A stretch of 26,931 nt of DNA from JBDSGC01 sp046594105 (GCA_046594105.1 JBKJQB010000183.1:1-26931), one strand, 5' to 3'; counted from the first letter of the stretch, positions 19,401-26,896 are shown. The notes: generated by a model from the letters alone, not told the origin. Program-made: numbers and translations.

Positions 19401-19592
19401 GCCGTCGCGGTGATGAACGAGCTGCCCGCAGCCGACCGCGCAGAATGGACAGATCGAGCGCGCCACGGAGGTGCCTTCGTTCCGCGGACGAAGGTTCTTC
19501 GTTTTCTCCGACATCGATTCGACGCCGGTGCCGTCGCCACCGTCAAGAAGCTGTCGGACCAGAGGCCACTTCAGTAGAAGCTCAGCGAGCAT
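16404..19592 (-). CDS. fdnG: Selenocysteine formate dehydrogenase, catalytic alpha subunit
   Basis: One 1062-residue protein read through an in-frame TGA (19034-19032) as selenocysteine 187. It oxidises formate to CO2 at a molybdenum or tungsten bis-pyranopterin centre. The N-terminal [4Fe-4S] site has C48, C51, C55 and C83 (CPFCAVGC, then LCPKG). The active site reads NQARI-U-HSSTVPGLG, the family's Sec/Cys-His motif, and the frame stays open from there to 16404. Later family motifs are GSSMAENHPVGFQWV, HVDPRFTRTSA and, near the end, a molybdopterin-dinucleotide-binding domain (LTTYRLTEHHTAGGMSRTL). No twin-arginine signal is visible, unlike E. coli FdnG, so a cytoplasm-facing site is possible. 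A Gly/His/Asp/Lys-rich insert lies at 18480-18587. Automated calling would split it into 186- and 843-residue pieces. Confidence 0.93.
19002..19034 (-). promoter_or_regulatory. Bacterial SECIS element with UGA selenocysteine codon
   Basis: On the minus strand the TGA (19034-19032) is followed by 11 bases, then CGTCCCC, loop GGTCT and GGGGACG (19020-19002): a perfect 7-bp stem with a five-base loop. The GGUCU loop begins 18 bases after UGA, the same distance and loop sequence as in the E. coli fdhF SECIS (from memory). SelB binds this loop and delivers Sec-tRNA. The hairpin lies within coding sequence and encodes normal family residues. Confidence 0.88.
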
Positions 19593-19598
19593 AAACGC

Positions 19599-19604
19599 AG
19601 TCTA
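19599..19604 (-). promoter_or_regulatory. Putative -10 element of the formate dehydrogenase operon
   Basis: TAGACT (4/6 to TATAAT) ends six bases before the fdnG ATG at 19592. No Shine-Dalgarno is present. A -35 would fall inside the tandem 27-bp repeats and is not recognisable, so this is only suggestive of a leaderless start. Confidence 0.25.
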
Positions 19605-19605
19605 T

Positions 19606-19735
19606 GCCGGCACGACCGGCGGCGCTTGTTCGGCCGGCACAGCCGGCGGCGTTGGTTCGGCCGGCACGGCCGGCGGCGTTGGTTCGCAAAGCGTCCGCCA
19701 CGATTTTCGCAACCGCCAAGTTCACTCCGCCGCTC
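19606..19735 (-). repeat. Family C repeat (copy 2) with three 27-bp tandem units
   Basis: Three consecutive 27-base units lie at 19606-19632, 19633-19659 and 19660-19686. The last two differ at one position and the first is more diverged. Each contains GCCGGCAC and CCGGCGGCG. The adjoining sequence to 19735 holds the 19-base core (19690-19708) shared exactly, in inverse orientation, with 4268-4286. It starts 14 bases upstream of the fdnG ATG, so it occupies the promoter region of the operon. Direct repeats without spacers exclude a CRISPR array. Confidence 0.75.
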
Positions 19736-19846
19736 CTGATTGCGGATGACACGCTGGCGCACGCAGCAGTCTCTTGATTGCAGATCATTCGCTTCCCGTC
19801 ACGCCACCACGCCGCTTCTAAGCAACCGTCAAAGGCCGTGCTCTTT

Positions 19847-19915
19847 CCATCGAGAGTCCTTCTCCCCGTGTGCGGGGAGAAGGACACTCGAGGTCGAGGC
19901 TCCCGTTTTCTCAAG
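19847..19915. repeat. Dispersed hairpin repeat family B (copy 2)
   Basis: CGAGAGTCCTTCTCCCCG (19851-19868), loop TGTG, CGGGGAGAAGGACACTCG (19873-19890): an 18-bp stem with one mismatch. The hairpin and about 25 bases to its right match the copy at 4168-4240 in the same orientation. It lies just past the stop of the GH3 gene (19952) and may end that transcript; no T-run follows on the minus strand. Confidence 0.7.
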
Positions 19916-19951
19916 AAGCACAGACGAGAGTGTCTGTGCCACACCACCTTG

Positions 19952-21688
19952 TCACTGCGTCAGTCCGTGCCCCACGGGAAACAAACCGGGGAGGCTTACC
20001 GGAAGGTGGCCGCGGAAGGGAATCTCTCCCAGGATCGCACGCGTCGCCGCCATCTCCGCTGCCGGGGTGATGTCGTAGGTCACCACGTAGCTGGGCATTT
20101 CCGGCAGGTGCGTCAGCACGAACGGGCTGCCGTAGGAAACGAAGACGAACGGCTTTTTCGAGGCGGAGATCTCCCGGATCAGATTCAGCTCGTCGTTGGT
20201 CAGGGCAATCGATCCCTTGAACGCGGCAACACGAATGTAGCCATTGACCACGACCACATCCGCGAGTTGCACCAGCTTGCGCACGTCGTCGTATTCGGCC
20301 GGCGTGGATTGGTCGTCGATCTGCACCGCCACGGCCCTGGGGAAGCGCTTGATCATCTCCGCGGCGTTGAGCCGGCCCACCGGCCCTTCGCGCCATCCGG
20401 CGCGGGTGTCCAGCACATTGATCTGCACCAGGCGCGTCTCCACCGATGGCTTGAGGGGAAGGACATGGCGGTCGTCGCGCACCAGGGTGACCGCACCATC
20501 CGCTACCCGCTGCGCCAGCTCCTTATGCTCGCGCGTGCCCACCAGCGACATCAGCCGTGACGGATCGGTCAGACGGTTCTTGGGGTTCTGCAGGTCGAGC
20601 CGGGCCTTGGCGGCAAGGATCCGGCGCACCGAAGCGTCGATCCTCGACTCAGTGATGCGCCCGCTGGCCACCGCTCCCTTGATGGCGTTGAAGGAGATCT
20701 CCACGCTCGGCGGATGGAGCACGATGTCTACGCCCGCCTCCACCGCGCGCAGTGTGGCCACATCGGGAGCAAAGTTCTTGGAGACGCCCCCCATGGTCAT
20801 GGCGTCGGTCATGATCAGCCCTTCGTATTTCAGCTCCTCGCGGAGGATGCCGGTGACCACGGTCTTCGACATCGTCGACGGCAAACCCTTCTCCGCTTCG
20901 ATCTGCGGCATGTTGATGTGCGCCGTCATCACCGCCCCCACCCCCTCGGCGATGGCGGCGCGGAACGGCGGCAGCTCCAGCGCGTTCATCCGCTCGCGCG
21001 AGATGTCCAGCACCGGCATCAGCAGATGAGAGTCCGTGGCCACGTCGCCGTGCCCCGGAAAATGCTTCGCCGTGGAGATCACTCCGTTCTCCTGCGCTCC
21101 CTTGATGTAGGCGCGCACGAACTCGGAGACCCGCGAAGGATCCTGCCCGTACGAGCGGACATTGATCACCGGATTCCCCGGGTTGTTGTTCACGTCCACC
21201 ACCGGATAGAGATCGACGTTCACGCCGATGGCGCGGATTTCCTGCGCGGTCAGCTTCCCCGCTTCGTACGCTAGCTGCGGATCGCCCGCTGCACCGAAGG
21301 ACATCGCCAGCGGCAACCGTGTCGCGCCGAACAACACGTAGCCGGGACCGCCCTCGACGTCCGCGGTGATCAGCAGCGGCAGCCTGGCCATGCGCTGCTG
21401 CTCGTTGATCACCAGGGCCACCGCGGCGGGATCGCCGCCGAAGGTGTGATAGCCGCCGACGTGAAACTCGGTGATGTTGCGGCGCATGGTGTTGAGCTCA
21501 TCGGAGTCGATGCTGCGAAAGTTGCCGGACGGTGGCCCGCCTGGAATGAGCATCTGCCCGATCTTCTCGTCGAGCGTCATGGAGCGAAGCGTTTTCTCCA
21601 CCCAGCGATCGGTACGGCTGGTGCGGTCGGCGGCGAGAGCGGCGGAGGCGGCGAGAAGGAAAAGAGCGACGATCGAGAGTCGTTTCAC
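19952..21688 (-). CDS. Secreted glycoside hydrolase family 3 enzyme (NagZ-like)
   Basis: A 578-residue exported GH3 enzyme. A signal peptide (about 1-20, ending ASAALAA) precedes the barrel. The barrel has the beta-N-acetylhexosaminidase-type motif AKHFPGHGDVATDSH (K208, H209, with the Asp-Ser-His triad residues) and the nucleophile D295 in IMTDAMTMGG. A GH3 C-terminal domain follows from about 400. The KHFPGHG motif favours N-acetylglucosaminidase activity on cell-wall or chitin fragments, but NagZ itself is usually cytoplasmic and shorter, so beta-glucosidase remains possible. The GTG at 21688 is chosen because the signal peptide starts there; the upstream in-frame ATG (21769) would bury it behind 27 residues coded in a repeat. 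A TATGAT lies six bases upstream and no Shine-Dalgarno is seen. Confidence 0.88.
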   Translation of the reverse strand: MKRLSIVALFLLAASAALAADRTSRTDRWVEKTLRSMTLDEKIGQMLIPGGPPSGNFRSIDSDELNTMRRNITEFHVGGYHTFGGDPAAVALVINEQQRMARLPLLITADVEGGPGYVLFGATRLPLAMSFGAAGDPQLAYEAGKLTAQEIRAIGVNVDLYPVVDVNNNPGNPVINVRSYGQDPSRVSEFVRAYIKGAQENGVISTAKHFPGHGDVATDSHLLMPVLDISRERMNALELPPFRAAIAEGVGAVMTAHINMPQIEAEKGLPSTMSKTVVTGILREELKYEGLIMTDAMTMGGVSKNFAPDVATLRAVEAGVDIVLHPPSVEISFNAIKGAVASGRITESRIDASVRRILAAKARLDLQNPKNRLTDPSRLMSLVGTREHKELAQRVADGAVTLVRDDRHVLPLKPSVETRLVQINVLDTRAGWREGPVGRLNAAEMIKRFPRAVAVQIDDQSTPAEYDDVRKLVQLADVVVVNGYIRVAAFKGSIALTNDELNLIREISASKKPFVFVSYGSPFVLTHLPEMPSYVVTYDITPAAEMAATRAILGEIPFRGHLPVSLPGLFPVGHGLTQ

Positions 21689-21694
21689 CGCACG

Positions 21695-21700
21695 ATCATA
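21695..21700 (-). promoter_or_regulatory. Putative -10 element of the GH3 gene
   Basis: TATGAT (5/6 to TATAAT) ends six bases before the GTG start at 21688. No -35 match or Shine-Dalgarno is visible. It suits a leaderless transcript and supports the GTG start. Confidence 0.35.
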
Positions 21701-21726
21701 AGCGGGAGAGCGGGCCCAGGCGAGCG

Positions 21727-21832
21727 GCCCTTCGGAACGCCGGCATCCTGCCGGCCGGTCCGCTGGCATCTTGCCGGCGGGTGCTCACCGAGAAGTGCCA
21801 GCAAGGAGGCCGGCGTTCCGGCCGACGCTTTC
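21727..21832. repeat. Dispersed palindromic repeat family A (copy 3)
   Basis: GGAACGCCGGC (21734-21744) pairs with GCCGGCGTTCC (21809-21819). The interior carries ATCCTGCCGGC and CATCTTGCCGGCGGGTGCTC, close to the interior of the copy at 1-115 (which has CATCTTGCCGGCAGGTGCTC). It fills the gap between the fused E1 gene's stop and the GH3 gene's start. Confidence 0.7.
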
Positions 21833-24238
21833 TTACAGGAACTTCGGGTACTTTCGCGGATTCGCTTCGTGCATCACGTCGTAGACGCCTTCGAAGATCG
21901 TCTCCCGGCTCGGCTTCGACCAGTAGTCGCCGTCGGAGCCGTACGCCGGCCGGTGCTCTTTCGCTGCGATGGCCCGCGGCTCGGAGTCCAGCCATTCGTA
22001 CCCGTGATCGCGGTCGAGCACCTGCTGCATCATGTAGGCGGTCCCGCCCCCCGGCACATCCTCATCGATGAAGACGATGCGGTTGGTCTTCTGCAGCGAC
22101 TTCACGATCATGCCGTGGCGGTCGAACGGCAGCAGCGTCTGGACGTCGATGACTTCGGCGTCGATTCCGGTCTGGGCCAGCTGCTCGGCCGCTTCCATCA
22201 CGATGCGCAGCGTCGCGCCGTACGACACCAGCGTGATGTCGCTCCCCTCGCGCATCACCTCGGGAACGCCGAGGGGCAGCGTGAAGTCGCCGATGTTGGA
22301 GGGGAGTTTTTCCTTGACCCGGTAGGCGTTGAGCACTTCCACCACGATGGCCGGATCGTCCGAGCGCAGTAGGGTGTTGTAGAAGCCAGCGGCCTGCGTC
22401 ATGTTGCGCGGCACGCACAGATACATCCCCCGCACCAGATTGAGGATGCCGGCCATCGGCGAGCCGGAATGCCAGATCCCCTCGAGCCGGTGCCCGCGCG
22501 TACGCACGATGACCGGACACTTCTGCCCGCCTTTGGTGCGCCAGCGCGTGGTGGCCAGATCGTCCGACATGATCTGCAGCGCGTACAAAACATAATCGAG
22601 GTACTGGATCTCCACGATCGGTCGCAGGCCGCGCAAGGCCATGCCGATCCCCTGTCCGACGATGGTGCACTCGCGGATCCCGGTGTCGGAAACGCGGCTC
22701 ACTCCATACTTTTCCTGCAGTCCGGCGCAGCCCTGGTTCACGTCGCCGAGGCGGCCGACGTCCTCGCCCATGATGATGAGATTGGGATAGCGGGCCAGCG
22801 CGGCATCCAGACAGGCATTGATGATGTCGAAGCCGTTCTTCTCCACGGCATCCTCGGCGAAGGCGGCGGGCACTTCGACAATCTGCAGCACCGCGCGTTC
22901 CCCTTCGGCGTAGAGGTGATCTCCGTAGCGAGCGTCGTTGAGGCGCTGCTGTTCGCGACGCCAGTCCACGATCTCGGAAGGGATCTCCGACTCCCGCGCT
23001 GCCAGGAGGGCGGCGGAAAGGATGCGCATGGCGTCGCGGCGGAAAGGCGCCTGCATCCGTTCCAACTCGTTCTTGAGCGCATCGATCCCCTGCCCCGGGG
23101 CCACGGTGGCCAGGCGATCGAGAAAACCAAGGACGCTCTTCACTTCCCGATCGATCGGCGCGCGGTAGGTGTCCCAGGCGCGGCGCTGGGCCTCGCGGAC
23201 AGTCTGCAGATCCTGCTTCTCGAAGCCCTCCAGCTCGTCGTTGCTGGCGATCTGCTGGCCGATCATCCACTCGCGCATTCTCTTGAGGCCGTCGAACTCC
23301 ACCTCCCACTCCAGCCGCTCTTTCGATTTGTAGCGCTCGTGGGACCCGGAAGTGGAGTGACCCTGCGGCTGGGTCACCTCGACCACATGGATGAGCGCGG
23401 GAACATGGTCCATGCGGACGATGCTGGCCGCGGCCAGATAGGTCTCGCAGAGCGCCGGATAGTCCCAGCCCTTGACCAGATAGACGTCGTAGCCGGCGCG
23501 CTGCTTCGGGTCACGCTGGAATCCCTTGAGCAGCTCGGAGATGTGGCCCTTGGTCATCTGGAACTCGTTGGGCACGGAGATGCCGTAGCCGTCGTCCCAG
23601 ATGGAGACGATCATCGGAACCTGCAGCACGCCGCCGGCGTTGATGGACTCCCAGAACATCCCTTCCGCGCAACTGGCGTTGCCGATGGTGCCCCAGGCGA
23701 TCTCGTCGCCATCGTGGGAGAACTGCGTCATCGACTTCAGCTCGTCGAGCTCGCGGTAAAGCCGCGATGCGTAAGCGAGGCCGACCAGTCGCGGCATCTG
23801 CGAGCCGGTGGGCGAGACGTCGGCGGAGGTGTTTGGGCGATCGCTCTGCGAGCGCCAGCTCCCGTCGGGATTGAGGAGCCGCGACGCGAAGTGCGCGTTC
23901 ATGGAGCGGCCGCCTGACCAGGGGTCCTGCTCCACCTCCGGATTGGCGTAGAGCTGTGCGAAGAACTCGTCGAGCGTGCCCATGCCGCTGGCGAGGATGA
24001 AGGTCTGGTCGCGGTAGTAGCCGGAGCGCCAGTCGCCTTTGCGGAAGGCGCGGGCCATGGCCAGCTGCGCCACTTCCTTGCCGTCGCCGAAGATGCCGAA
24101 CTTGGCTTTGCCGGTGAGCACTTCCCTGCGGCCGATCAGGCTGGCCTGGCGGCTGCGGAAGCCGACGCGGTAGTCCTCCACGATGCTCTCACGGGTGAAC
24201 TGGCTGCGCAGCGTATCGGTCTGCTCCGGTGTGGACAC
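21833..24238 (-). CDS. Fused alpha-beta E1 component of a 2-oxoacid dehydrogenase
   Basis: An 801-residue thiamine-diphosphate enzyme joining E1-alpha (about 1-370) and E1-beta (about 460-801) in one chain. This layout is seen in branched-chain 2-oxoacid dehydrogenases of several phyla. The alpha part has the cofactor region GTIGNASCAEGMFWESIN (about 183-200) ending in WDDGYGIS, and the phospho-loop-like TQPQGHSTSGSHERYKS. The beta part has LIIMGEDVGRLGD, VSDTGIRECTIVGQGIGMAL and QIMSDDLATTRWR. It decarboxylates 2-oxoacids (probably branched-chain) and passes the acyl group to a lipoyl E2; E2 and E3 are not in this window. GTG start with GAGGGA five bases upstream. No signal peptide. Pyruvate as substrate is the main alternative. 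Confidence 0.88.
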   Translation of the reverse strand: MSTPEQTDTLRSQFTRESIVEDYRVGFRSRQASLIGRREVLTGKAKFGIFGDGKEVAQLAMARAFRKGDWRSGYYRDQTFILASGMGTLDEFFAQLYANPEVEQDPWSGGRSMNAHFASRLLNPDGSWRSQSDRPNTSADVSPTGSQMPRLVGLAYASRLYRELDELKSMTQFSHDGDEIAWGTIGNASCAEGMFWESINAGGVLQVPMIVSIWDDGYGISVPNEFQMTKGHISELLKGFQRDPKQRAGYDVYLVKGWDYPALCETYLAAASIVRMDHVPALIHVVEVTQPQGHSTSGSHERYKSKERLEWEVEFDGLKRMREWMIGQQIASNDELEGFEKQDLQTVREAQRRAWDTYRAPIDREVKSVLGFLDRLATVAPGQGIDALKNELERMQAPFRRDAMRILSAALLAARESEIPSEIVDWRREQQRLNDARYGDHLYAEGERAVLQIVEVPAAFAEDAVEKNGFDIINACLDAALARYPNLIIMGEDVGRLGDVNQGCAGLQEKYGVSRVSDTGIRECTIVGQGIGMALRGLRPIVEIQYLDYVLYALQIMSDDLATTRWRTKGGQKCPVIVRTRGHRLEGIWHSGSPMAGILNLVRGMYLCVPRNMTQAAGFYNTLLRSDDPAIVVEVLNAYRVKEKLPSNIGDFTLPLGVPEVMREGSDITLVSYGATLRIVMEAAEQLAQTGIDAEVIDVQTLLPFDRHGMIVKSLQKTNRIVFIDEDVPGGGTAYMMQQVLDRDHGYEWLDSEPRAIAAKEHRPAYGSDGDYWSKPSRETIFEGVYDVMHEANPRKYPKFL

Positions 24239-24431
24239 GTCAATCCCTCGATCTGCTTTCGTTGATGGGAGCGAACAGCCGCGAGTCGGCGCCCGGCAGG
24301 AGGTGGGTCACCGCTGCTCCGCAAACGCGCGGGCGGCGCGAGGTAAATGCTAGCACGGAGGGCTGATCGGCTGTCCCTAGTGATCCGGGCAGGGCGTGCT
24401 CCGGCGTCCTAAGCCCGCGTCCGCGGGCGCA
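24239..24431. other. Upstream region of the fused E1 gene
   Basis: Part of a 472-base gap (24239-24710). It should hold the E1 promoter. A TGC-TAGCAT (extended -10-like) is readable on the minus strand over 24355-24347, about 108 bases before the start, with no -35 match. A tight hairpin GCCCGCG-TC-CGCGGGC lies at 24413-24428 beside the large inverted repeat. No gene is seen. Confidence 0.4.
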
Positions 24432-24617
24432 AGAATGTAGCCCCCGGCGCCAGCCGGGGGATTGTGGATCCAGCCAGAATCGAGCCCGCGTAACGGGCGA
24501 CAGAGGAGCAACGAGGTCGCCCTGCGATCCAACTCCAGACCCGTTCTGCCGCCCGCTACGCGGGCTCGCAAGCGAGGCTCCTCGTTGTCCCCCGGCTGGC
24601 GCCGGGGGCTACATTCT
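24432..24617. repeat. Nested inverted repeat with perfect 30-bp arms
   Basis: The outer arms 24432-24461 and 24588-24617 are exact reverse complements (30 of 30). Inside, 24481-24499 and 24550-24568 are reverse complements with one mismatch (18 of 19). Each outer arm is itself partly palindromic (CCCCCGGC and GCCGGGGG). There is no coding signal inside. The shape resembles a MITE-like or REP-type mobile palindrome, but no transposase or target-site duplication was identified. Confidence 0.8.
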
Positions 24618-24680
24618 GGCGCCGTCTACGCCGGCTCTGGATTTGTTATACGCGTTCCGTGCCCCGCGCTGTTCCGTGCT

Positions 24681-24703
24681 CAGGAGGAAAGGCTCGCCTC
24701 CTG
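24681..24703 (-). terminator. Hairpin after the phosphohexomutase gene
   Basis: On the minus strand CAGGAGG and CCTCCTG form a perfect 7-bp stem with a nine-base loop, 8 bases past the mutase stop. No T-run follows, so it may be only a transcript-end or stabilising hairpin. Confidence 0.35.
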
Positions 24704-24710
24704 CGCGACT

Positions 24711-26162
24711 CTACCGGTCCAGCTCCGCGCTCGCCGCCGTCAGCATCTCCTGAACGCGCCCCTCATCCGGGCTCTCGCAGTAAATGCGGATCATCGGTTC
24801 GGTGCCCGACTTGCGGAACAGGATCCAGGTGCCGTCGTCGAAGTTGAGCTTGATGCCGTCGCGGTCCTCCCGCTTGCGGAAGCCCGGACCGAACTTCTGA
24901 TCGAGTTGCCCCGCTGCGGCCTCCGCGATCAGCCGCTCGCAGGCGGCAATCGGGCGCGACAGGTCGCGGCGGTCGTAGTGCAGCGCGCCGAACTCCTCCT
25001 CCATCCCACCGATGATGTCGGAGAGCGGCTTGCGGTAATGCGCGACGCACTCGGCCACCAGCAGCCCCGACAGAATGCCGTCGCGCTCCGGAAGGAAGTG
25101 GCCGAAGCCAATCCCGCCGCTTTCCTCGCCGCCGATGAGGATGTTGCGGGCCAGCATGAGATCGGCCACGTACTTGAATCCGATGGCCGTCTCGTGAAAG
25201 CCGGCGCTCAGCGACCGGGCCACCTTCTCGATGAGGCGGCTGGTGGAGAAGGTTTTCACGATGTCGCCGCGCAACTGTTTCTCGCGCACCAGATAGAGCG
25301 CCAGCAGAGCGATGATTTTCTGCGGGGAGACGAAGTGCCCCCGCTCATCGAGGATGCCCAGCCGGTCGGCGTCGCCGTCGTTGCAGATGGCCAGGTCGTA
25401 TTCACCGGTCAGCATCACGTTCTGCGACGCCAGCAGATTCTCGGGGATGGGCTCCGGGTTGACTCCGCCGAACGATGGGTTCGCATCGCCGCGGATGCCG
25501 TCGACGATCGTCTCGTCCAGCGGATTCACATTGCGATGGATGATCCGCGCCGACCCCACGTAGTCCACGCCGAGCACCCGCGAAGGAATCTGCGCCGCCA
25601 CGCCGTGGATGGGATCGTGGAGGATGGCCATCTTCGCGCCGTGGATCTTCGCGGTGTCCAGCTGCCCGCGCAGCGCGTCGATGTAATCGTCGAGGATGGT
25701 TTCCTCGACGATCGTTCCCCCTGCACGCGCCTCTTTCCGTCCCAGGGCACCGGCGATCGCTGCGTAGGTCTCGGGGAGAGCGGAACCGCCGTACCACTGT
25801 TTGAACTTGATGCCGTTGTAGCGCGCCGGGTTGTGGCTGGCGGTGACCACGATTCCGCCCAGAAGTCTCCTGCGGGCGGCGGTGAAGGAGATCGTCTGGG
25901 ATGGTGTGGGGGTCTTCGACAGGATCACGCGATAGCCGGCGCTGCGCAGCGACTCGCTGACCACACCGGCAAACTCACGCGACAGAAATCGCCGGTCGAA
26001 GCCGACCACCAGGGCGTTGCCGTCGACGTCAGCAGGCGGCTGCAGACCGCGCGAGGCGACGGCGATCGCGTCGGTGACCCGCCTCACATTGTCGAAGGTG
26101 AACTGATCGGCGATGACCGCTCGCCAGCCATCGGTTCCAAAGGTGATCCCCGCGTCGCCCAT
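24711..26162 (-). CDS. Phosphoglucomutase/phosphomannomutase family protein
   Basis: A 483-residue alpha-D-phosphohexomutase, interconverting hexose 1- and 6-phosphates in the cytoplasm. All four family motifs are present: the phosphoserine loop VTASHNPARYNGIK (S109), the metal loop NDGDADR (D262, D264, D266), the sugar-binding GGEESGGIGF (344-353), and the phosphate loop RKSGTEPMIRIY (450-461). The N-terminus ITFGTDGWRA is typical. Glucose and mannose phosphates cannot be separated by eye; the EESGG loop occurs in both PGM and PMM types. It fits the glycogen and glycosidase genes in the window. A GGAG lies 11 bases before the ATG, and a TAGAAT (26207-26202) about 40 bases upstream may be its -10. 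Confidence 0.92.
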   Translation of the reverse strand: MGDAGITFGTDGWRAVIADQFTFDNVRRVTDAIAVASRGLQPPADVDGNALVVGFDRRFLSREFAGVVSESLRSAGYRVILSKTPTPSQTISFTAARRRLLGGIVVTASHNPARYNGIKFKQWYGGSALPETYAAIAGALGRKEARAGGTIVEETILDDYIDALRGQLDTAKIHGAKMAILHDPIHGVAAQIPSRVLGVDYVGSARIIHRNVNPLDETIVDGIRGDANPSFGGVNPEPIPENLLASQNVMLTGEYDLAICNDGDADRLGILDERGHFVSPQKIIALLALYLVREKQLRGDIVKTFSTSRLIEKVARSLSAGFHETAIGFKYVADLMLARNILIGGEESGGIGFGHFLPERDGILSGLLVAECVAHYRKPLSDIIGGMEEEFGALHYDRRDLSRPIAACERLIAEAAAGQLDQKFGPGFRKREDRDGIKLNFDDGTWILFRKSGTEPMIRIYCESPDEGRVQEMLTAASAELDR

Positions 26163-26204
26163 CGTCCGTCGCTCCGTTCCCCAATCAGCAGTGCGGCCCG
26201 GATT

Positions 26205-26714
26205 CTACTGGGGACGGAACACGCCGCCCTGCAGTTTCGGTCGCTCCACCGGCTTGCCTCCAGGGCGAACCAGAGTCACTCCGTCTGCCCCGCCGACGAT
26301 CGCCACGCCATGGCCGGGATTCGAGCGCAGAGAAGGCGGCATGGTTCCCACTCCCGTCGGGGTCTGCACTGGTGCGGGAGTGGGCAACTGGGCAGAAGAG
26401 GTCCCCCCCAGAATCTGCGCTTTCGCATTCGCCGAGATGAGCAGAGGATCGACCGCGGTCTGGTCGCTGATGGGAGCCTCGTTCACGATTGTCGGCGCGG
26501 GCCTTTTGGTCATCGTCTCGGTGGTGCCGACCTGAGTGGCCACCAGGCGTCCATAGCCGTCGGTCTTCTTTCCATGAAACGCGGACCAGAGCGTGAGACC
26601 GGCGAACAGCACCACGATCACGATCATCGCGTTTCTCAGGTTCTTGAGCGTGAGATATCGCTTGCGCTGGCGGCGATCGCGCACGGGCACGACCAGATCG
26701 GGGCGGATGGCCAT
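26205..26714 (-). CDS. Small single-pass membrane protein, unknown function
   Basis: A 169-residue protein that I do not recognise. A basic N-terminus (VRDRRQRKRYLTLKNLRN) leads into one hydrophobic helix (about 29-45, AMIVIVVLFAGLTLWSAF), predicting N-in topology with the rest outside. The exterior is Thr/Pro-rich (QLPTPAPVQTPTGVGTMPPS) and ends in a short segment with GHGVAIVGGADGVTLVRPGG. No enzyme motif or Cys is seen. The stop lies 42 bases before the phosphohexomutase start, so the two may be co-transcribed. A TAGATT six bases before the ATG and no Shine-Dalgarno suggest a leaderless start. A coding call is supported by the plausible membrane topology only. Confidence 0.65.
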   Translation of the reverse strand: MAIRPDLVVPVRDRRQRKRYLTLKNLRNAMIVIVVLFAGLTLWSAFHGKKTDGYGRLVATQVGTTETMTKRPAPTIVNEAPISDQTAVDPLLISANAKAQILGGTSSAQLPTPAPVQTPTGVGTMPPSLRSNPGHGVAIVGGADGVTLVRPGGKPVERPKLQGGVFRPQ

Positions 26715-26720
26715 ACCTGG

Positions 26721-26726
26721 AATCTA
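26721..26726 (-). promoter_or_regulatory. Putative -10 element of the small membrane protein gene
   Basis: TAGATT (4/6 to TATAAT) ends six bases before the ATG at 26714, with no Shine-Dalgarno between. The -35 is not convincing. Confidence 0.25.
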
Positions 26727-26810
26727 TCCAATTGTCCTGCCAGCCCGAACCGTACGCCGTTGCATCGGGTTGCCAGGGGTGGCAGCAAAAGGACTCCGGT
26801 GCCGCGAAGC

Positions 26811-26846
26811 CTCTCGTAGCGCCGGCATCCTTGCCGGCGGGTACGC
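26811..26846. repeat. Dispersed repeat family A (copy 4)
   Basis: TCGTAGCGCCGGCATCCTTG followed by CCGGCGGGT repeats the core seen at 4076-4098 and resembles the interiors at 1-115 and 21727-21832. It lies in the divergent gap upstream of the last gene. Confidence 0.6.
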
Positions 26847-26883
26847 CGCAAGCTCCCTTCAAAAGTCGAGGTCGTCCCCGCCA

Positions 26884-26889
26884 TACAAT
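26884..26889 (+). promoter_or_regulatory. Putative -10 element of the last gene
   Basis: TACAAT (5/6 to TATAAT) ends seven bases before the ATG at 26897. No Shine-Dalgarno is present, again consistent with a leaderless start. No -35 match was found at 16-18 bases. Confidence 0.35.
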
Positions 26890-26896
26890 TCCCCTC

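Larger units (their letters stand above)
19593..19951. other. Repeat-rich 359-base gap between fdnG and the GH3 gene
   Basis: Holds the family C tandem units (19606-19735), the family B hairpin (19847-19915) and an unassigned stretch (19736-19846) with no coding signal, tRNA or terminator that could be recognised. Upstream of fdnG and downstream of the GH3 gene, it must contain the formate dehydrogenase promoter and probably the GH3 terminator. Confidence 0.6.

Noticed and set aside
16404..19592. Formate dehydrogenase alpha as a pseudogene or two separate genes split by a stop codon
   Set aside because: The stop is TGA at the catalytic Sec position, the same frame continues, and a SECIS-like hairpin follows at the right distance.
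19606..19686. CRISPR array
   Set aside because: The 27-base units are directly adjacent with no spacers, and there are no cas genes.
24462..26819. Long plus-strand open frame (785 codons) opposite the phosphohexomutase
   Set aside because: It runs antisense to the mutase, whose family motifs are unmistakable; its translation has no recognisable domain and it begins inside the inverted repeat.
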